This document shows, piece by piece, positions 56,066-64,000 of a DNA stretch of 64,000 nt (position 1 is its first letter; every line of letters starts with the position of its first letter). The position numbers and the translations under genes were made by a program. This DNA comes from Allotamlana fucoidanivorans (GTDB lineage Bacteria > Bacteroidota > Bacteroidia > Flavobacteriales > Flavobacteriaceae): contig NZ_VDCS01000004.1 in assembly GCF_006265225.1 (NCBI RefSeq), positions 246,267 through 310,266 of the forward strand, given 5' to 3'. The notes under the pieces are model-generated. The model had not been told where the DNA came from, searched no databases, and saw only the letters and a list, made by a program, of their open reading frames with translations.

Positions 56066-57688
56066 TTAATCTTTAACTAACCGTATTCCAAACATTCTAT
56101 TATGTTCATTGCCTTGGTTATAGGATCTGTAGTTTCCTGCTGGATACAACTCCCATACGTCATTTGTCCCTGCTATCGGGTTAATCCATAAAGCCACTCT
56201 ACCCTCTTCAACTACATATCTAAAACCAAATGGTCTATCATCAGTAAAGTTATTATAACGATATCCTGCAATTAAAAAATTTGCACCATAAGAATCCGTT
56301 CCTCCGTACCATTCATCTAATAAATCAGAAGCATTTGGCACATACGCTCTTATAGTAGAAATATCGGTATCGGTTATAACATGCCAACCTTCTGGCGCTA
56401 TTAATGCATTTCTTGGCACTTTACTCGAATAAACACGCCCATTATCCCCATCACTCCAAGGCGCTGTAAATGATGGGTACCCCGGAATTGGCCCATTATC
56501 AGCTGGGTGTTCATCATAATATAACGTTGTTGTTGAGGCCGTAATAGGGTAATCGGCACTTGTAGGCTGAATAATCTTTTCTAAATCCTCCCCAGTAGTC
56601 AGTTTTTTAGTCCTTAAATTTTGTGACATCCAAATCTGAGACCCTATTCGAACCCACGAATAGTCTAAGGACTCACTTCCTCTAACATCTGTATAAACTC
56701 CTGTAACTTGCGGTGTAAACGAAATTACTTCAGATTTAGATTCTCCATCATCATTTTTAGCAACCACTTGTGCATAAAATGTTTTTATGTCATTAATATC
56801 ACTTGGCGTATCTTTAGTTTGTACAACATACCCCTCTCCTGTAACGTCACTAGCCACTTTATTTAAAGGAGGGTTTACCGTATCAATGTAAACATCTAAA
56901 GTGTTTGCGCCTAATGCCACACCCCAAACTAGAGATTCATCCAATGATAATACTCCATCTTCAACCTCTTCACTTAACTCAGGTTTTACAGGTTCTTTTG
57001 CAGCCAAATAATCAAAACTAAAGGTTTCAGTAGAAAACGAATTACCCAAACCATCTCTAGACACTACGCGCCAGTAATACCTTTGATCTGGTGTTAGCTC
57101 TGAAGTTGCATTAAATTCTGATTCACCAGAGAAACTAGTCGCTAAATTTACTGGAGGATTCACTGTATCTATAAACACATCATAGATAGCCGTTTCTCCA
57201 TTAGGGCCAGCAGAATCCGTCCAATCTAGCAACACATCACCTTCTGATACAAATAACAGACTTTTGTCAAGAGGAGATTCAATAACAGGAACATCAGGAG
57301 CTGCTGTTGTAAAACTCCAAACTTCACTCTCATTATCATAAAAACCATCTTTAGCAACAACCTTCCAATAATAGGTCACTCCACCTTTCATAACTGTATT
57401 TTTGGTTATCTTATATTGAGTATCTTTAATATCTTGGGCTCTCAACCCTAATTTATTCTCTTCGGTTCCTATGTAAAAATCAAACTTTAAATTTTCAAAA
57501 TTATCAGCCGAAGCTTCCCATGTAAACGTGGGATTATAGCCTATAGATTCAGCATTATCTAATGGAGACACATTTGACACGGAAATTACTGGAATCACTA
57601 TTCCATTATCATCATCTTCGCATGAAATAAGATAAGGCGCTAGCATTGACACTACACCTAAGAGAAAAAGATTTCTAATGTATTTCAT
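56066..57688 (-). CDS. Surface lipoprotein: three FN3/Ig-like modules plus Fib_succ_major domain
   Basis: 540 aa and the first gene of the dual SusCD operon. Lipoprotein signal (MKYIRNLFLLGVVSMLAPYLISC) with Cys23 followed by EDDD. Three Ig/fibronectin-III-like modules (about 33-127, 128-228, 230-325) and a C-terminal Fib_succ_major domain (about 328-540: SWVRIGSQIWMSQNLRTKKL, IAPEGWHVITD, NRMFGIRLVKD). It shares the strings YIDTVNPP and VNKVASD-like segments with its neighbour, so the pair arose by duplication and module loss or gain. A likely surface glycan-binding protein. The hexamer repeat at 57892-57995 lies about 200 bp upstream of its start and could affect expression of the whole operon. 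Confidence 0.85.
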   Translation of the reverse strand: MKYIRNLFLLGVVSMLAPYLISCEDDDNGIVIPVISVSNVSPLDNAESIGYNPTFTWEASADNFENLKFDFYIGTEENKLGLRAQDIKDTQYKITKNTVMKGGVTYYWKVVAKDGFYDNESEVWSFTTAAPDVPVIESPLDKSLLFVSEGDVLLDWTDSAGPNGETAIYDVFIDTVNPPVNLATSFSGESEFNATSELTPDQRYYWRVVSRDGLGNSFSTETFSFDYLAAKEPVKPELSEEVEDGVLSLDESLVWGVALGANTLDVYIDTVNPPLNKVASDVTGEGYVVQTKDTPSDINDIKTFYAQVVAKNDDGESKSEVISFTPQVTGVYTDVRGSESLDYSWVRIGSQIWMSQNLRTKKLTTGEDLEKIIQPTSADYPITASTTTLYYDEHPADNGPIPGYPSFTAPWSDGDNGRVYSSKVPRNALIAPEGWHVITDTDISTIRAYVPNASDLLDEWYGGTDSYGANFLIAGYRYNNFTDDRPFGFRYVVEEGRVALWINPIAGTNDVWELYPAGNYRSYNQGNEHNRMFGIRLVKD

Positions 57689-58143
57689 AAGTTATTTAGT
57701 ATATTAAAATTTAGTTAGTTCTTTATTTATTTTTATAATGGTCTCAACTTATTTAGTATAAGTATTCAACACTCTTCATGATATAACGAGATTACTCCTT
57801 ACAAAGTAGCGTACTACGGGGCACCATATCTAAATATCTAACCTAGAAGATTATATCTGTAATTTGTATAAAATGAAGTTGGCTAGCTCTATTTAGTTTT
57901 AGTTTTAGTTTTAGTTTTAGTTTTAGTTTTAGTTTTAGTTTTAGTTTTAGTTTTAGTTTTAGTTTTAGTTTTAGTTTTAGTTTTAGTTTTAGTTTATCAA
58001 ATATTGAAATATTAAATTAATGCCGATGGGTATAAATAATTCTTTTTAGTGAATTTTTTGTTCAACGCTCTTGAAAACCAGTTATACCTACTTTCTTACT
58101 CATTAGTACTACACCAATCCTTATGTTTTTTCTCATTTCAACT
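57689..58143. promoter_or_regulatory. Upstream region of the dual SusCD operon
   Basis: 455 bp between the sulfatase stop and the operon start. It must contain the operon promoter and includes the hexamer array at 57892-57995. No ORF and no convincing terminator were seen. Confidence 0.5.
57892..57995. repeat. Hexanucleotide tandem repeat (AGTTTT), about 17 copies
   Basis: Sixteen perfect AGTTTT units run from 57895 to 57990, with partial units at both ends (TTT before, AGTTT after), 104 bp in total without a single interruption. On the operon's strand the unit reads AAAACT. Perfect arrays of this length are prone to slipped-strand copy-number change. Confidence 0.97.
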
Positions 58144-59610
58144 CTAAGCTCTATTTTTATTAATATGATTTTGTAAGATTCTTATTAGGTTATTCAAACT
58201 TTCCGCATGGTCTTTATCATCAACAACGTTAACATTTTCATCTGGATCTAGAATCCTATCATACAACATATGAGAATTTACACTTCCATCTTTATTAAAA
58301 TACCTCGTATAATTAAATGCTTTTGAAATTACGGTCTCTCCACGTCCCCATCTGGAAAATACATACTCATTAATTTCATGGTTTGGATCTGTTAAAATTT
58401 CAACAAAACTTTTACCACTTAAATGCAATGGTTTTTCAACATTGCTTAAATCACAAAGCGATGGATATATATCTACAAAACTCACTAAAGATTCTGAGCT
58501 AGCCTGAGTATCATTTTTAAAACGAGATCTTTTAGGTTTAACAATTAGAGGTGTTCTAAGGGCATTATTGAAACACGAGTGTTTACACCATAAAGAATGC
58601 TCTCCCAAACTCCAACCATGATCACCTATTAAAACTATATTTGTGCTCTCATAAAGTTCCAATTCTTTTAATTTATCAAGTATTTTACCCACTTGTGCAT
58701 CAATAAAACTAACACTTGCATAATAGCCATGTCGAAGTTTCTTAGCAATATCACTCTCGATAGGTAGGGTATCTTTAGGTATATTTGAATACCCTCTCAA
58801 TTCTTTATAATTAAACCATGCTTCTCGTGGTGCCTTAATAGGCATTTGAGGGTTTTTAGCTAAAGCAATAGTCTCTTCCTTATACATGTCCCAATATTTT
58901 TTAGGCGCATTAAAAGGAAGGTGCGGTCTTATAAAACCAATTCCTAAGAAAAATGGCTGTTTAGACTGTGACAACTTGTTCAATTCCGCTAAAGCCAATT
59001 TAGCGGTTTTACCATCATAATACACAGCGTCTTCAACATCCGCTGCCTCCCAAGCTGGCCCAGCGGAGCCTAAGGGTAAATTATTTTCTTTAGTCCAACT
59101 ATTTATAGGAGCCTGATAATCTCGCCATAACTCCTGCTGTTTTATCGAGTTAGGATAATCTGGTCTATACGGAATATCTGTCCAACTTTGAAGAGCATCA
59201 TCTGGATGATGAAATATTTTACCCACTGCTTTAGTTATGTAGCCCTTATTTTTAAAATGCTCTGGCAAAGTGATTAAACCAGGTGCATCATTATCTACTC
59301 TAGACCCGTAATTTGTAAATCGATTTTTTGTTGGAAATACCCCTGTTAACAGGCTTGCTCTAGATGCGCCACAAACCGGAACATTACAATAGGCGTTCTT
59401 AAAAACCATACCATCTGCTGCCAACTTATCAATATTTGGAGATATAATTTGAGATTGCCCATAACAATTCAATTCTGGCCTTAAGTCATCTACAATTATA
59501 AATAATACATTATTGAAATCATTTTCCTTTTTTGCTATGCTGCAATTGAAAAAAAATGACCCGAAAACACTGATCAATATAAAACGAAAACTATCTGGTA
59601 GTCTATTCAA
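58144..59610 (-). CDS. S1-family sulfatase, iduronate-2-sulfatase-like
   Basis: 488 aa lipoprotein (signal ending FFNC, Cys23). NVLFIIVDDLRPELNCYG carries the metal-binding aspartates. The formylglycine site is Cys80 in VCGASRASLLTG (C-x-A-S-R type). KAVGKIFHHPDD, FIRPHLPFNAPKKYW, LIGDHGWSLGEHSLWCKHS and RTPLIVKPK are characteristic of the iduronate-2-sulfatase-like (IDS) branch. In that branch the enzymes remove 2-O-sulfate from uronic acids, but many bacterial members act on other sugars. It is the only member of this branch in the window; the sulfatase at 19119-20567 is a C-P-S-R type of another subgroup. It starts about 95 bp after the T9SS-sorted protein gene and may share its transcript. 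Confidence 0.93.
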   Translation of the reverse strand: MNRLPDSFRFILISVFGSFFFNCSIAKKENDFNNVLFIIVDDLRPELNCYGQSQIISPNIDKLAADGMVFKNAYCNVPVCGASRASLLTGVFPTKNRFTNYGSRVDNDAPGLITLPEHFKNKGYITKAVGKIFHHPDDALQSWTDIPYRPDYPNSIKQQELWRDYQAPINSWTKENNLPLGSAGPAWEAADVEDAVYYDGKTAKLALAELNKLSQSKQPFFLGIGFIRPHLPFNAPKKYWDMYKEETIALAKNPQMPIKAPREAWFNYKELRGYSNIPKDTLPIESDIAKKLRHGYYASVSFIDAQVGKILDKLKELELYESTNIVLIGDHGWSLGEHSLWCKHSCFNNALRTPLIVKPKRSRFKNDTQASSESLVSFVDIYPSLCDLSNVEKPLHLSGKSFVEILTDPNHEINEYVFSRWGRGETVISKAFNYTRYFNKDGSVNSHMLYDRILDPDENVNVVDDKDHAESLNNLIRILQNHINKNRA

Positions 59611-59706
59611 CTTTCAATTGGATTTAAATACAGTAAAACTATAAAACATCTTGATAGAACCAAGATGTTTTAATAGTAACTAACAAAAAGATATTACTTG
59701 TGCTTT

Positions 59707-60561
59707 TTACTCTACAAGTATTTTAGAAACAGCACTACCCACTTTTACGAGGTATAAACCAGAGGAAGGAAATATACTGTAATCTAAAGAAAGTACATTA
59801 TCATACACTTTTGTTTGGTAAAGCAACGCACCAACAATAGAATATACTTCTAGAGTTTGAGTGTTTGAGTTGCTTAAATTAATTGTTAACTGCTCTCCAC
59901 TTCTTACTGGATTAGGGCTAACAACTATACTGGTAGCACTAAAATCATCGGTGCCTAAAGTGGTATCGGCAGACAGTCTCATTTCCATGAATTCTAGATG
60001 CATTGCCGTACTATTAAGATCAAGTCTTATACTTGTAGCATTTTGTAACATAGCCGAAGAAAATTCTTGAGCCGCAAAATCCATTTGTGCATAATTCTTA
60101 GGATCGTCATCTGCTGCTGTAGCATCAGCTATACCTGCCCAGGTTTTAACCTCTGTGTTAACTCCATCAGATAAAGTAATCGTTAAATTTCTCCATCTAT
60201 TTAATTGCCCCGAATTGGTATATTTTCCATCTCTCCCATAAAAATCAAGATATTTTAGTGACTTTCCTGATGGAATAGCTACTTCACATGCCCACCAATT
60301 TTGATCTGCAACATTTTGTGTTAAATAATAATTATCCGTATTACTAGCATTACAATTAGGGTAAGGAGTTGTTGGACTACTTGGATCATAAGCGAACGTG
60401 TCATCTATATTATAACTTGGCACATCACGTGTCCCATTTGTATAATGAGGTAATCCTGCCGTTGCATTTGACAATGGCACATTTACCAACTGAGCAAAAG
60501 ATGTTTGAAACATTGCAAATGCAAATACAAAAAGTATTGCTTTGAGTAATTTTGTTTTCAT
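59707..60561 (-). CDS. Secreted stand-alone binding-module-like protein with T9SS sorting domain
   Basis: 284 aa. Signal peptide (MKTKLLKAILFVFAFAMFQTSFA). Residues about 25-200 are one all-beta domain resembling F5/8 or F-type lectin-like carbohydrate-binding sandwiches, with SGKSLKYLDFYGRDG, NRWRNLTITLSDG and the closing ATSIRLDLNSTAMHLEFMEMRL. Residues about 210-284 are a type A T9SS sorting domain (VVSPNPVRSGEQLTINL to VSKILVE). There is no catalytic domain, which is unusual because such modules are normally attached to an enzyme. It would be exported and fixed to the cell surface, perhaps as a glycan-binding scaffold. The module family is inferred from pattern only. Confidence 0.75.
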   Translation of the reverse strand: MKTKLLKAILFVFAFAMFQTSFAQLVNVPLSNATAGLPHYTNGTRDVPSYNIDDTFAYDPSSPTTPYPNCNASNTDNYYLTQNVADQNWWACEVAIPSGKSLKYLDFYGRDGKYTNSGQLNRWRNLTITLSDGVNTEVKTWAGIADATAADDDPKNYAQMDFAAQEFSSAMLQNATSIRLDLNSTAMHLEFMEMRLSADTTLGTDDFSATSIVVSPNPVRSGEQLTINLSNSNTQTLEVYSIVGALLYQTKVYDNVLSLDYSIFPSSGLYLVKVGSAVSKILVE

Positions 60562-60868
60562 AAGTACTTGGTTTTAGTTTAATTAATCTATTAATTACAC
60601 TTATAATAATAAGCTTTACCAAATATTATGATTTTTACTCTTTTTTAAGGGGGTTAAAATGTTCATAATAATACACAAACTATTCATACGCCCATTTAAG
60701 AATATAAACTTGGTTAAATTCTAAAAAATACTATTTACAGCTCATTTTCTGAAGCATACTGACTTATATCAAAATAAATGCAGTGCAACCTCTTTAAAGC
60801 AATATGTTTTGCAAGATCTTTATGCTATATACAAGCAAAATTGATTTTTTCTATATTAATCTCGCTTT

Positions 60869-61031
60869 ATACCATTTATAACTCGAATTTACCGTAGTAA
60901 AATAACCTTTTTCCCTTTCCTTTTTATTTATAAAAGAAACCGTAGCTATAGCTATGCTTGATTTTTTAAACTCAAATAAAGAAAAAAAATCATCATTTTA
61001 TTTTACAGTAAATTCAAATCACAAATGGTAT
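60869..61031. repeat. 163-bp foldback (MITE/REP-like) element
   Basis: Imperfect inverted arms of about 36 bp bound the element. On the left, ATACCATTT, GAATTTAC and GTAAAATAA; on the right, their complements TTATTTTAC, GTAAATTC and AAATGGTAT, separated by short mismatched stretches. The centre (about 60950) is a perfect palindrome TAGCTATAGCTA, and the arms between also show weak symmetry. There is no coding sequence. No clear target-site duplication was found. Confidence 0.65.
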
Positions 61032-61064
61032 TAATTTATTTTTATTTAGATTCTGGCATCCATG

Positions 61065-61108
61065 AAAAATAAGAACCCCGATGTTAAAACATCGGGGCTC
61101 TTATTTTT
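61065..61108 (-). terminator. Intrinsic terminator of the GH141-like gene
   Basis: The GC-rich stem CCCCGATGT/ACATCGGGG has loop TAAA, extended past one A/C mismatch by AATAAGA/TCTTATT. On the minus strand it is followed by a U-run (complement of 61065-61069). It lies about 20 bp past the stop codon at 61130. T-tracts on the other side would also let it work on the plus strand. Confidence 0.9.
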
Positions 61109-61129
61109 TTAAATATTAATTTCTACTAA

Positions 61130-63562
61130 TTATTCTAAATAACTTGGTACTGGATACCTAGAGTTTACTGTTTTTGCGTTGTACCGGCCACCTTTGTCAT
61201 TTTTAAAACGCTCATAAATTTTTGATCGGTACTCACTTCTATTTGGAACCTCTGTTCTAAACTCATCTTTTTCTAAACCTATGTTATCAAATGGAATGGT
61301 TTTGAAATTTTCCATGGGCACAAAACTTTCCTTGAAAGAAAAGTTTAATGTCTCCACATTTTCAAATGCCTCTAAACTTATAGTTTTTGGATACTCAAAA
61401 ATTTCATCCCTCGGCAAATCCGTATAATATCCAGATTTTTTACTTTCTAAACCTTCAACAGTTCCAGAGCCACCGTGAACATATATAGGTTTTCTTATAT
61501 CAAAAATATAATTATCACTTACAGTACAGTTGGTCTGTGCCCATGGGTTTTTATCAATAGTTTCTTCTAACTCAGGAAACGTTTCTTTCCAAACCCCTTT
61601 TTTCCATCCATCTTTACCTATTTTTTGTTCCATAATATATATATAATCGCCCTTATCTCCTTTAGGAAGATCTCTTCCAAATCTAGATAAATCATCCCAT
61701 TTTTTTTGAATACCTTCTTGGGTTATAGGCTTCTTTAATGTCCACCACATGATAGCAGCATCAATACTTATATTATTCTCAAAATCATTTAAGAATCCAT
61801 GAAATATACAACTTCCTCTACCCGATCTGTAAAACACGTTTCCATAAACCTTCATACCGGCTCCATTATCATCATTTCTAAAACCTGTTATAGGATGCCC
61901 TCCTGGTTCAATAAGGTGATGCACAAAATTATAACGCAATACATTATTCATAGTATACCATTGGGCTCCGCAATAGGCAACGTTAAAATCACCCATTTCA
62001 TAACCAATGTTATAAAATTCATTATATTCCATTAACAAATTAACGGTTTTGTATGAAACCGCTCCATTCATATCATGTAATAAATTATGTCCAAAATAAA
62101 TCCCAACTCCGTTAAGACCAATAACGCCATATCCTCTTAAACGACAATTTCGAACTATATTATTGGTAGCAAAATTGTAACATGGTGTTAAACTGACCAA
62201 ATCACCACCATTAATACTAAATGCAGAATATAAATCATAAAAATCGCAACCAGAAATACCATTATACTCACCGCCATTAATGTTTACGCCTCTGCCTAAA
62301 CCATTACGAATAGTACTCCCCGCTATTAAATTATATTTCCCACCTGTTATAGAAAAAGACAAATCTCCTGTGTTTTCAATAATCAAGTTTTTAAATGTAA
62401 TAAATTCCGTATCTTCAAAATTTATCAACGCAGGTGTATTAGTGGGTTTTGATTCATTTAATAAAACAGATTCCTTATCTTCTAAGCCTTGTTCACCAAT
62501 TATTGTTAATGTTGATTTTCCAGCCTCAAAACCTTTAATGGGCCAAATGTAAAGTTGCTGTTCTTTCTTATCAAAATACCATTCACCAGGTTCATCTAAT
62601 TCTGCCAAAACATTAAATAATCTTACACGTCTTGGTATGGTCTTTATTTTATTCACTATACCGTAACGCGTATGATGTAGCAGCTGAACCACATTATTTT
62701 CTATTTGCCCAACAGGTTCATCTTGAAAATACCAATCGTTATGAAAGTAACCCTGAGCACGCATATCCTTCGTTCTTTCAAATTCTTGTATAACTAACGG
62801 AGACAGTGTTTCTTTAAAAACAAACTTACCCCCTGTTGGATTTTCTTTTGAATAAGACATGGGCTCTTCTCCTGGTTTTAACCAACGTGTTGTGGGCCCC
62901 TCTTCAAGAATTTCTCCTATATGATTATACCCCCTATTGGGCCATTGGGCAAGTTGCAACATATGTCCGTTCATAGAAATCTGTCCATAACTACCTTCTC
63001 CAGGAAAGTATGAAGAAACCTCATTTTTAGACAAACTTATGCTCATTACATTTCCCTTGGCCTTTGGATGTAAATAGCTTAATATTTTTTTGTTCTTTAC
63101 AACTTTTAGCTTTTTGGTATCAACATTCAAACCTCCAGACAGTACAACATCGCCTCGTTTAATACCTCGATACACTATAGGGGCTTCTTTAGTACCTGAG
63201 TCTTCAGATGTAAAATTAACCGCGTTATCTATTTGATAATTACCAGACATTAGTATGACGTGAACACCACCTGCTGGCAATCCCTTTGAAGATTTTAAAT
63301 TTCTCACAGCATTTCTAGCTGCAGTAATAGTTCTAAATGGTAACTCATGAGTCCCTTCATTTTTATCATCGCCATTAGTAGAAACATAAAACACTTTACC
63401 TGGCTTTAATATTGGAGCTAATTGGTTTTGTGTATACGAATTACTGTACTCTGGAACATAATGTGGTTTCTGATTGATTGTATTGAAACGTTGCTGAGAA
63501 AATAATGAACCAACAATTCCCGCTAACGCAATTACCATTAAGCTAATTTTTATTTGCTTCAT
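61130..63562 (-). CDS. Right-handed beta-helix glycoside hydrolase-like protein (GH141-like)
   Basis: 810 aa. Signal peptide (MKQIKISLMVIALAGIVGSLFSQ). The opening block (FYVSTNGDDKNEGTHELPFRTITAARNAV, VHVILMSGNYQ, EDSGTKEAPIVYRG) and the sequence LAELDEPGEWYFDKKEQQL fit GH141-like proteins. The beta-helix runs to about residue 620 (FENTGDLSFSITGG, DMNGAVSYKTVNLLMEYNEFYNIG, GAQWYTMNNVLRYNFVHHL). It ends in a short beta region with a C-terminus VPSYLE and no T9SS domain, unlike the relative at 26189-29242. GH141 includes alpha-L-fucosidases and xylanases, which would fit GH29 in the same window, but this assignment is from motif memory. Its own terminator follows, so it is probably transcribed alone or at the end of a unit. 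Confidence 0.8.
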   Translation of the reverse strand: MKQIKISLMVIALAGIVGSLFSQQRFNTINQKPHYVPEYSNSYTQNQLAPILKPGKVFYVSTNGDDKNEGTHELPFRTITAARNAVRNLKSSKGLPAGGVHVILMSGNYQIDNAVNFTSEDSGTKEAPIVYRGIKRGDVVLSGGLNVDTKKLKVVKNKKILSYLHPKAKGNVMSISLSKNEVSSYFPGEGSYGQISMNGHMLQLAQWPNRGYNHIGEILEEGPTTRWLKPGEEPMSYSKENPTGGKFVFKETLSPLVIQEFERTKDMRAQGYFHNDWYFQDEPVGQIENNVVQLLHHTRYGIVNKIKTIPRRVRLFNVLAELDEPGEWYFDKKEQQLYIWPIKGFEAGKSTLTIIGEQGLEDKESVLLNESKPTNTPALINFEDTEFITFKNLIIENTGDLSFSITGGKYNLIAGSTIRNGLGRGVNINGGEYNGISGCDFYDLYSAFSINGGDLVSLTPCYNFATNNIVRNCRLRGYGVIGLNGVGIYFGHNLLHDMNGAVSYKTVNLLMEYNEFYNIGYEMGDFNVAYCGAQWYTMNNVLRYNFVHHLIEPGGHPITGFRNDDNGAGMKVYGNVFYRSGRGSCIFHGFLNDFENNISIDAAIMWWTLKKPITQEGIQKKWDDLSRFGRDLPKGDKGDYIYIMEQKIGKDGWKKGVWKETFPELEETIDKNPWAQTNCTVSDNYIFDIRKPIYVHGGSGTVEGLESKKSGYYTDLPRDEIFEYPKTISLEAFENVETLNFSFKESFVPMENFKTIPFDNIGLEKDEFRTEVPNRSEYRSKIYERFKNDKGGRYNAKTVNSRYPVPSYLE

Positions 63563-63771
63563 TTTTATAGGCTTTTTAATCGTTTTGCTCTTATGGTGTC
63601 TTTTTGTAAGTATATACTTGTCACCAAATACTAATTTATCTTAATTTAAAAATCTTTTTATTATTGCTTTTTGCTAGACCACACAAAAAGTTAATATCCT
63701 CGCATTATAAATAAAAGCGCACAACCCATGGATTATACGCTAATAAACAATTAACATTAACTAAACAAAAT
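63563..63771. other. Short region between beta-helix and module-protein genes
   Basis: 209 bp, AT-rich. Promoter of the GH141-like gene expected here. No other feature recognised. Confidence 0.35.
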
Positions 63772-64000
63772 TTATTCTGTTGTAAAACTCCAAACCTGTC
63801 CTATAGATGAGGCTCCTTTGTCATCTTTTGCTACAACTTTCCAATAGTATGTTGTTCCTCCTAATAAAGTAGAAATCATATAATCTTTATCAGTATGACC
63901 CGTTACTATTGCCGTTGTTGGCGGATTATTGGTGTCTAAATAAACATCAAAGGTTAAGGCATCACCATCTACATCGGTTGATCCCCATGCTAAAAATACT
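63772..64000 (-). CDS. C-terminal FN3/Ig-like module of a larger surface protein, partial
   Basis: An open minus-strand frame of 75 codons from the right edge to a TAA at 63772-63774. The translation shows WGSTDVDGDALTFDVYLDT, ISTLLGGTTYYWKVVAKD and ends VWSFTTE. This is one fibronectin-III/Ig-like module of the type in the two Fib_succ_major lipoproteins at 54159-57688, with the same DVYLDT and YYWKVVAKD strands. Unlike them, it stops directly after the module with no FISUMP domain. The rest of the gene lies outside the window. Confidence 0.85.
   Translation of the reverse strand, partial: VFLAWGSTDVDGDALTFDVYLDTNNPPTTAIVTGHTDKDYMISTLLGGTTYYWKVVAKDDKGASSIGQVWSFTTE

Larger units (their letters stand above)
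60562..61129. other. 568-bp region without a gene
   Basis: No ORF. It contains the foldback element at 60869-61031 and the terminator of the beta-helix gene at 61065-61108. The promoter of the T9SS-sorted protein gene must lie in it, to the right of 60561. Confidence 0.5.

Noticed and set aside
46153..57688. Invertible-promoter switch sought around the dual SusCD operon
   Set aside because: I found no pair of inverted repeats flanking a promoter and no recombinase gene in the window.
57892..57995. Tandem repeat considered as a CRISPR array or a coding repeat
   Set aside because: The unit is 6 bp with no spacers, and no ORF or cas gene accompanies it.

Overview
The window is AT-rich DNA from a Bacteroidota chromosome, most likely a marine, alga-associated member of the Flavobacteriaceae. 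The evidence is three SusC/SusD pairs, two one-piece hybrid two-component sensors (HTCS), type IX secretion (T9SS) C-terminal sorting domains, many lipoproteins, and S1 sulfatases next to glycoside hydrolases. Almost every gene is a carbohydrate-catabolism gene. No tRNA, rRNA, CRISPR array, transposase or phage gene was seen.

Layout. (a) 1-12.3 kb, minus strand: HTCS, then SusC, SusD, a GH88 unsaturated-uronyl hydrolase and a GH2 enzyme cut by the left edge. (b) 12.5-15.6 kb: kdgK and kdgA, the last two steps of 2-keto-3-deoxygluconate (KDG) catabolism, divergent from a LacI-type repressor, with two perfect palindromic operators sharing one core between them. (c) 15.6-25.8 kb, minus: a broken sulfatase tail, a GH2 enzyme, an S1 sulfatase, a second sulfatase-tail remnant, a sugar-porter MFS and a cytoplasmic DUF5107/TPR protein. 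(d) 26.2-38.4 kb: a T9SS-secreted beta-helix protein, an AraC regulator (plus strand), a DUF2264-type protein, GH105, GH29 and GH3. (e) 38.8-42.9 kb, plus: a second HTCS. (f) 43.4-57.7 kb, minus: an apparent seven-gene operon of two tandem Fib_succ_major lipoproteins, SusC, SusD, a divergent SusC, a second SusD and a DUF1735-type lipoprotein, ending at a very strong hairpin. A 17-copy hexanucleotide repeat lies about 200 bp upstream of its first gene. (g) 58.1-64.0 kb, minus: an iduronate-2-sulfatase-like sulfatase, a T9SS-sorted binding-module-like protein, a foldback element, a second beta-helix (GH141-like) enzyme, and the C-terminus of another module protein at the right edge.

How the parts fit (inference). 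SusCD pairs and surface lipoproteins capture a sulfated, uronic-acid-containing polysaccharide. Sulfatases and GH2/GH3/GH29/beta-helix enzymes trim it. GH88 and GH105 remove 4,5-unsaturated uronic acids left by a polysaccharide lyase. The resulting keto-deoxy sugar enters central metabolism through KdgK and KdgA. No recognised lyase and no kduI/kduD are in the window, so either they lie outside it or an unrecognised protein here is the lyase. Fucose and galactose or glucuronic acid are plausible components. The exact substrate (ulvan-like, fucoidan-like or other) cannot be settled from sequence alone.

Sequence-level highlights are the hexamer repeat, the 163-bp foldback element, the LacI operator pair that also fixes the lacI start, the SusC without a TonB box, and two separate sulfatase-gene remnants.
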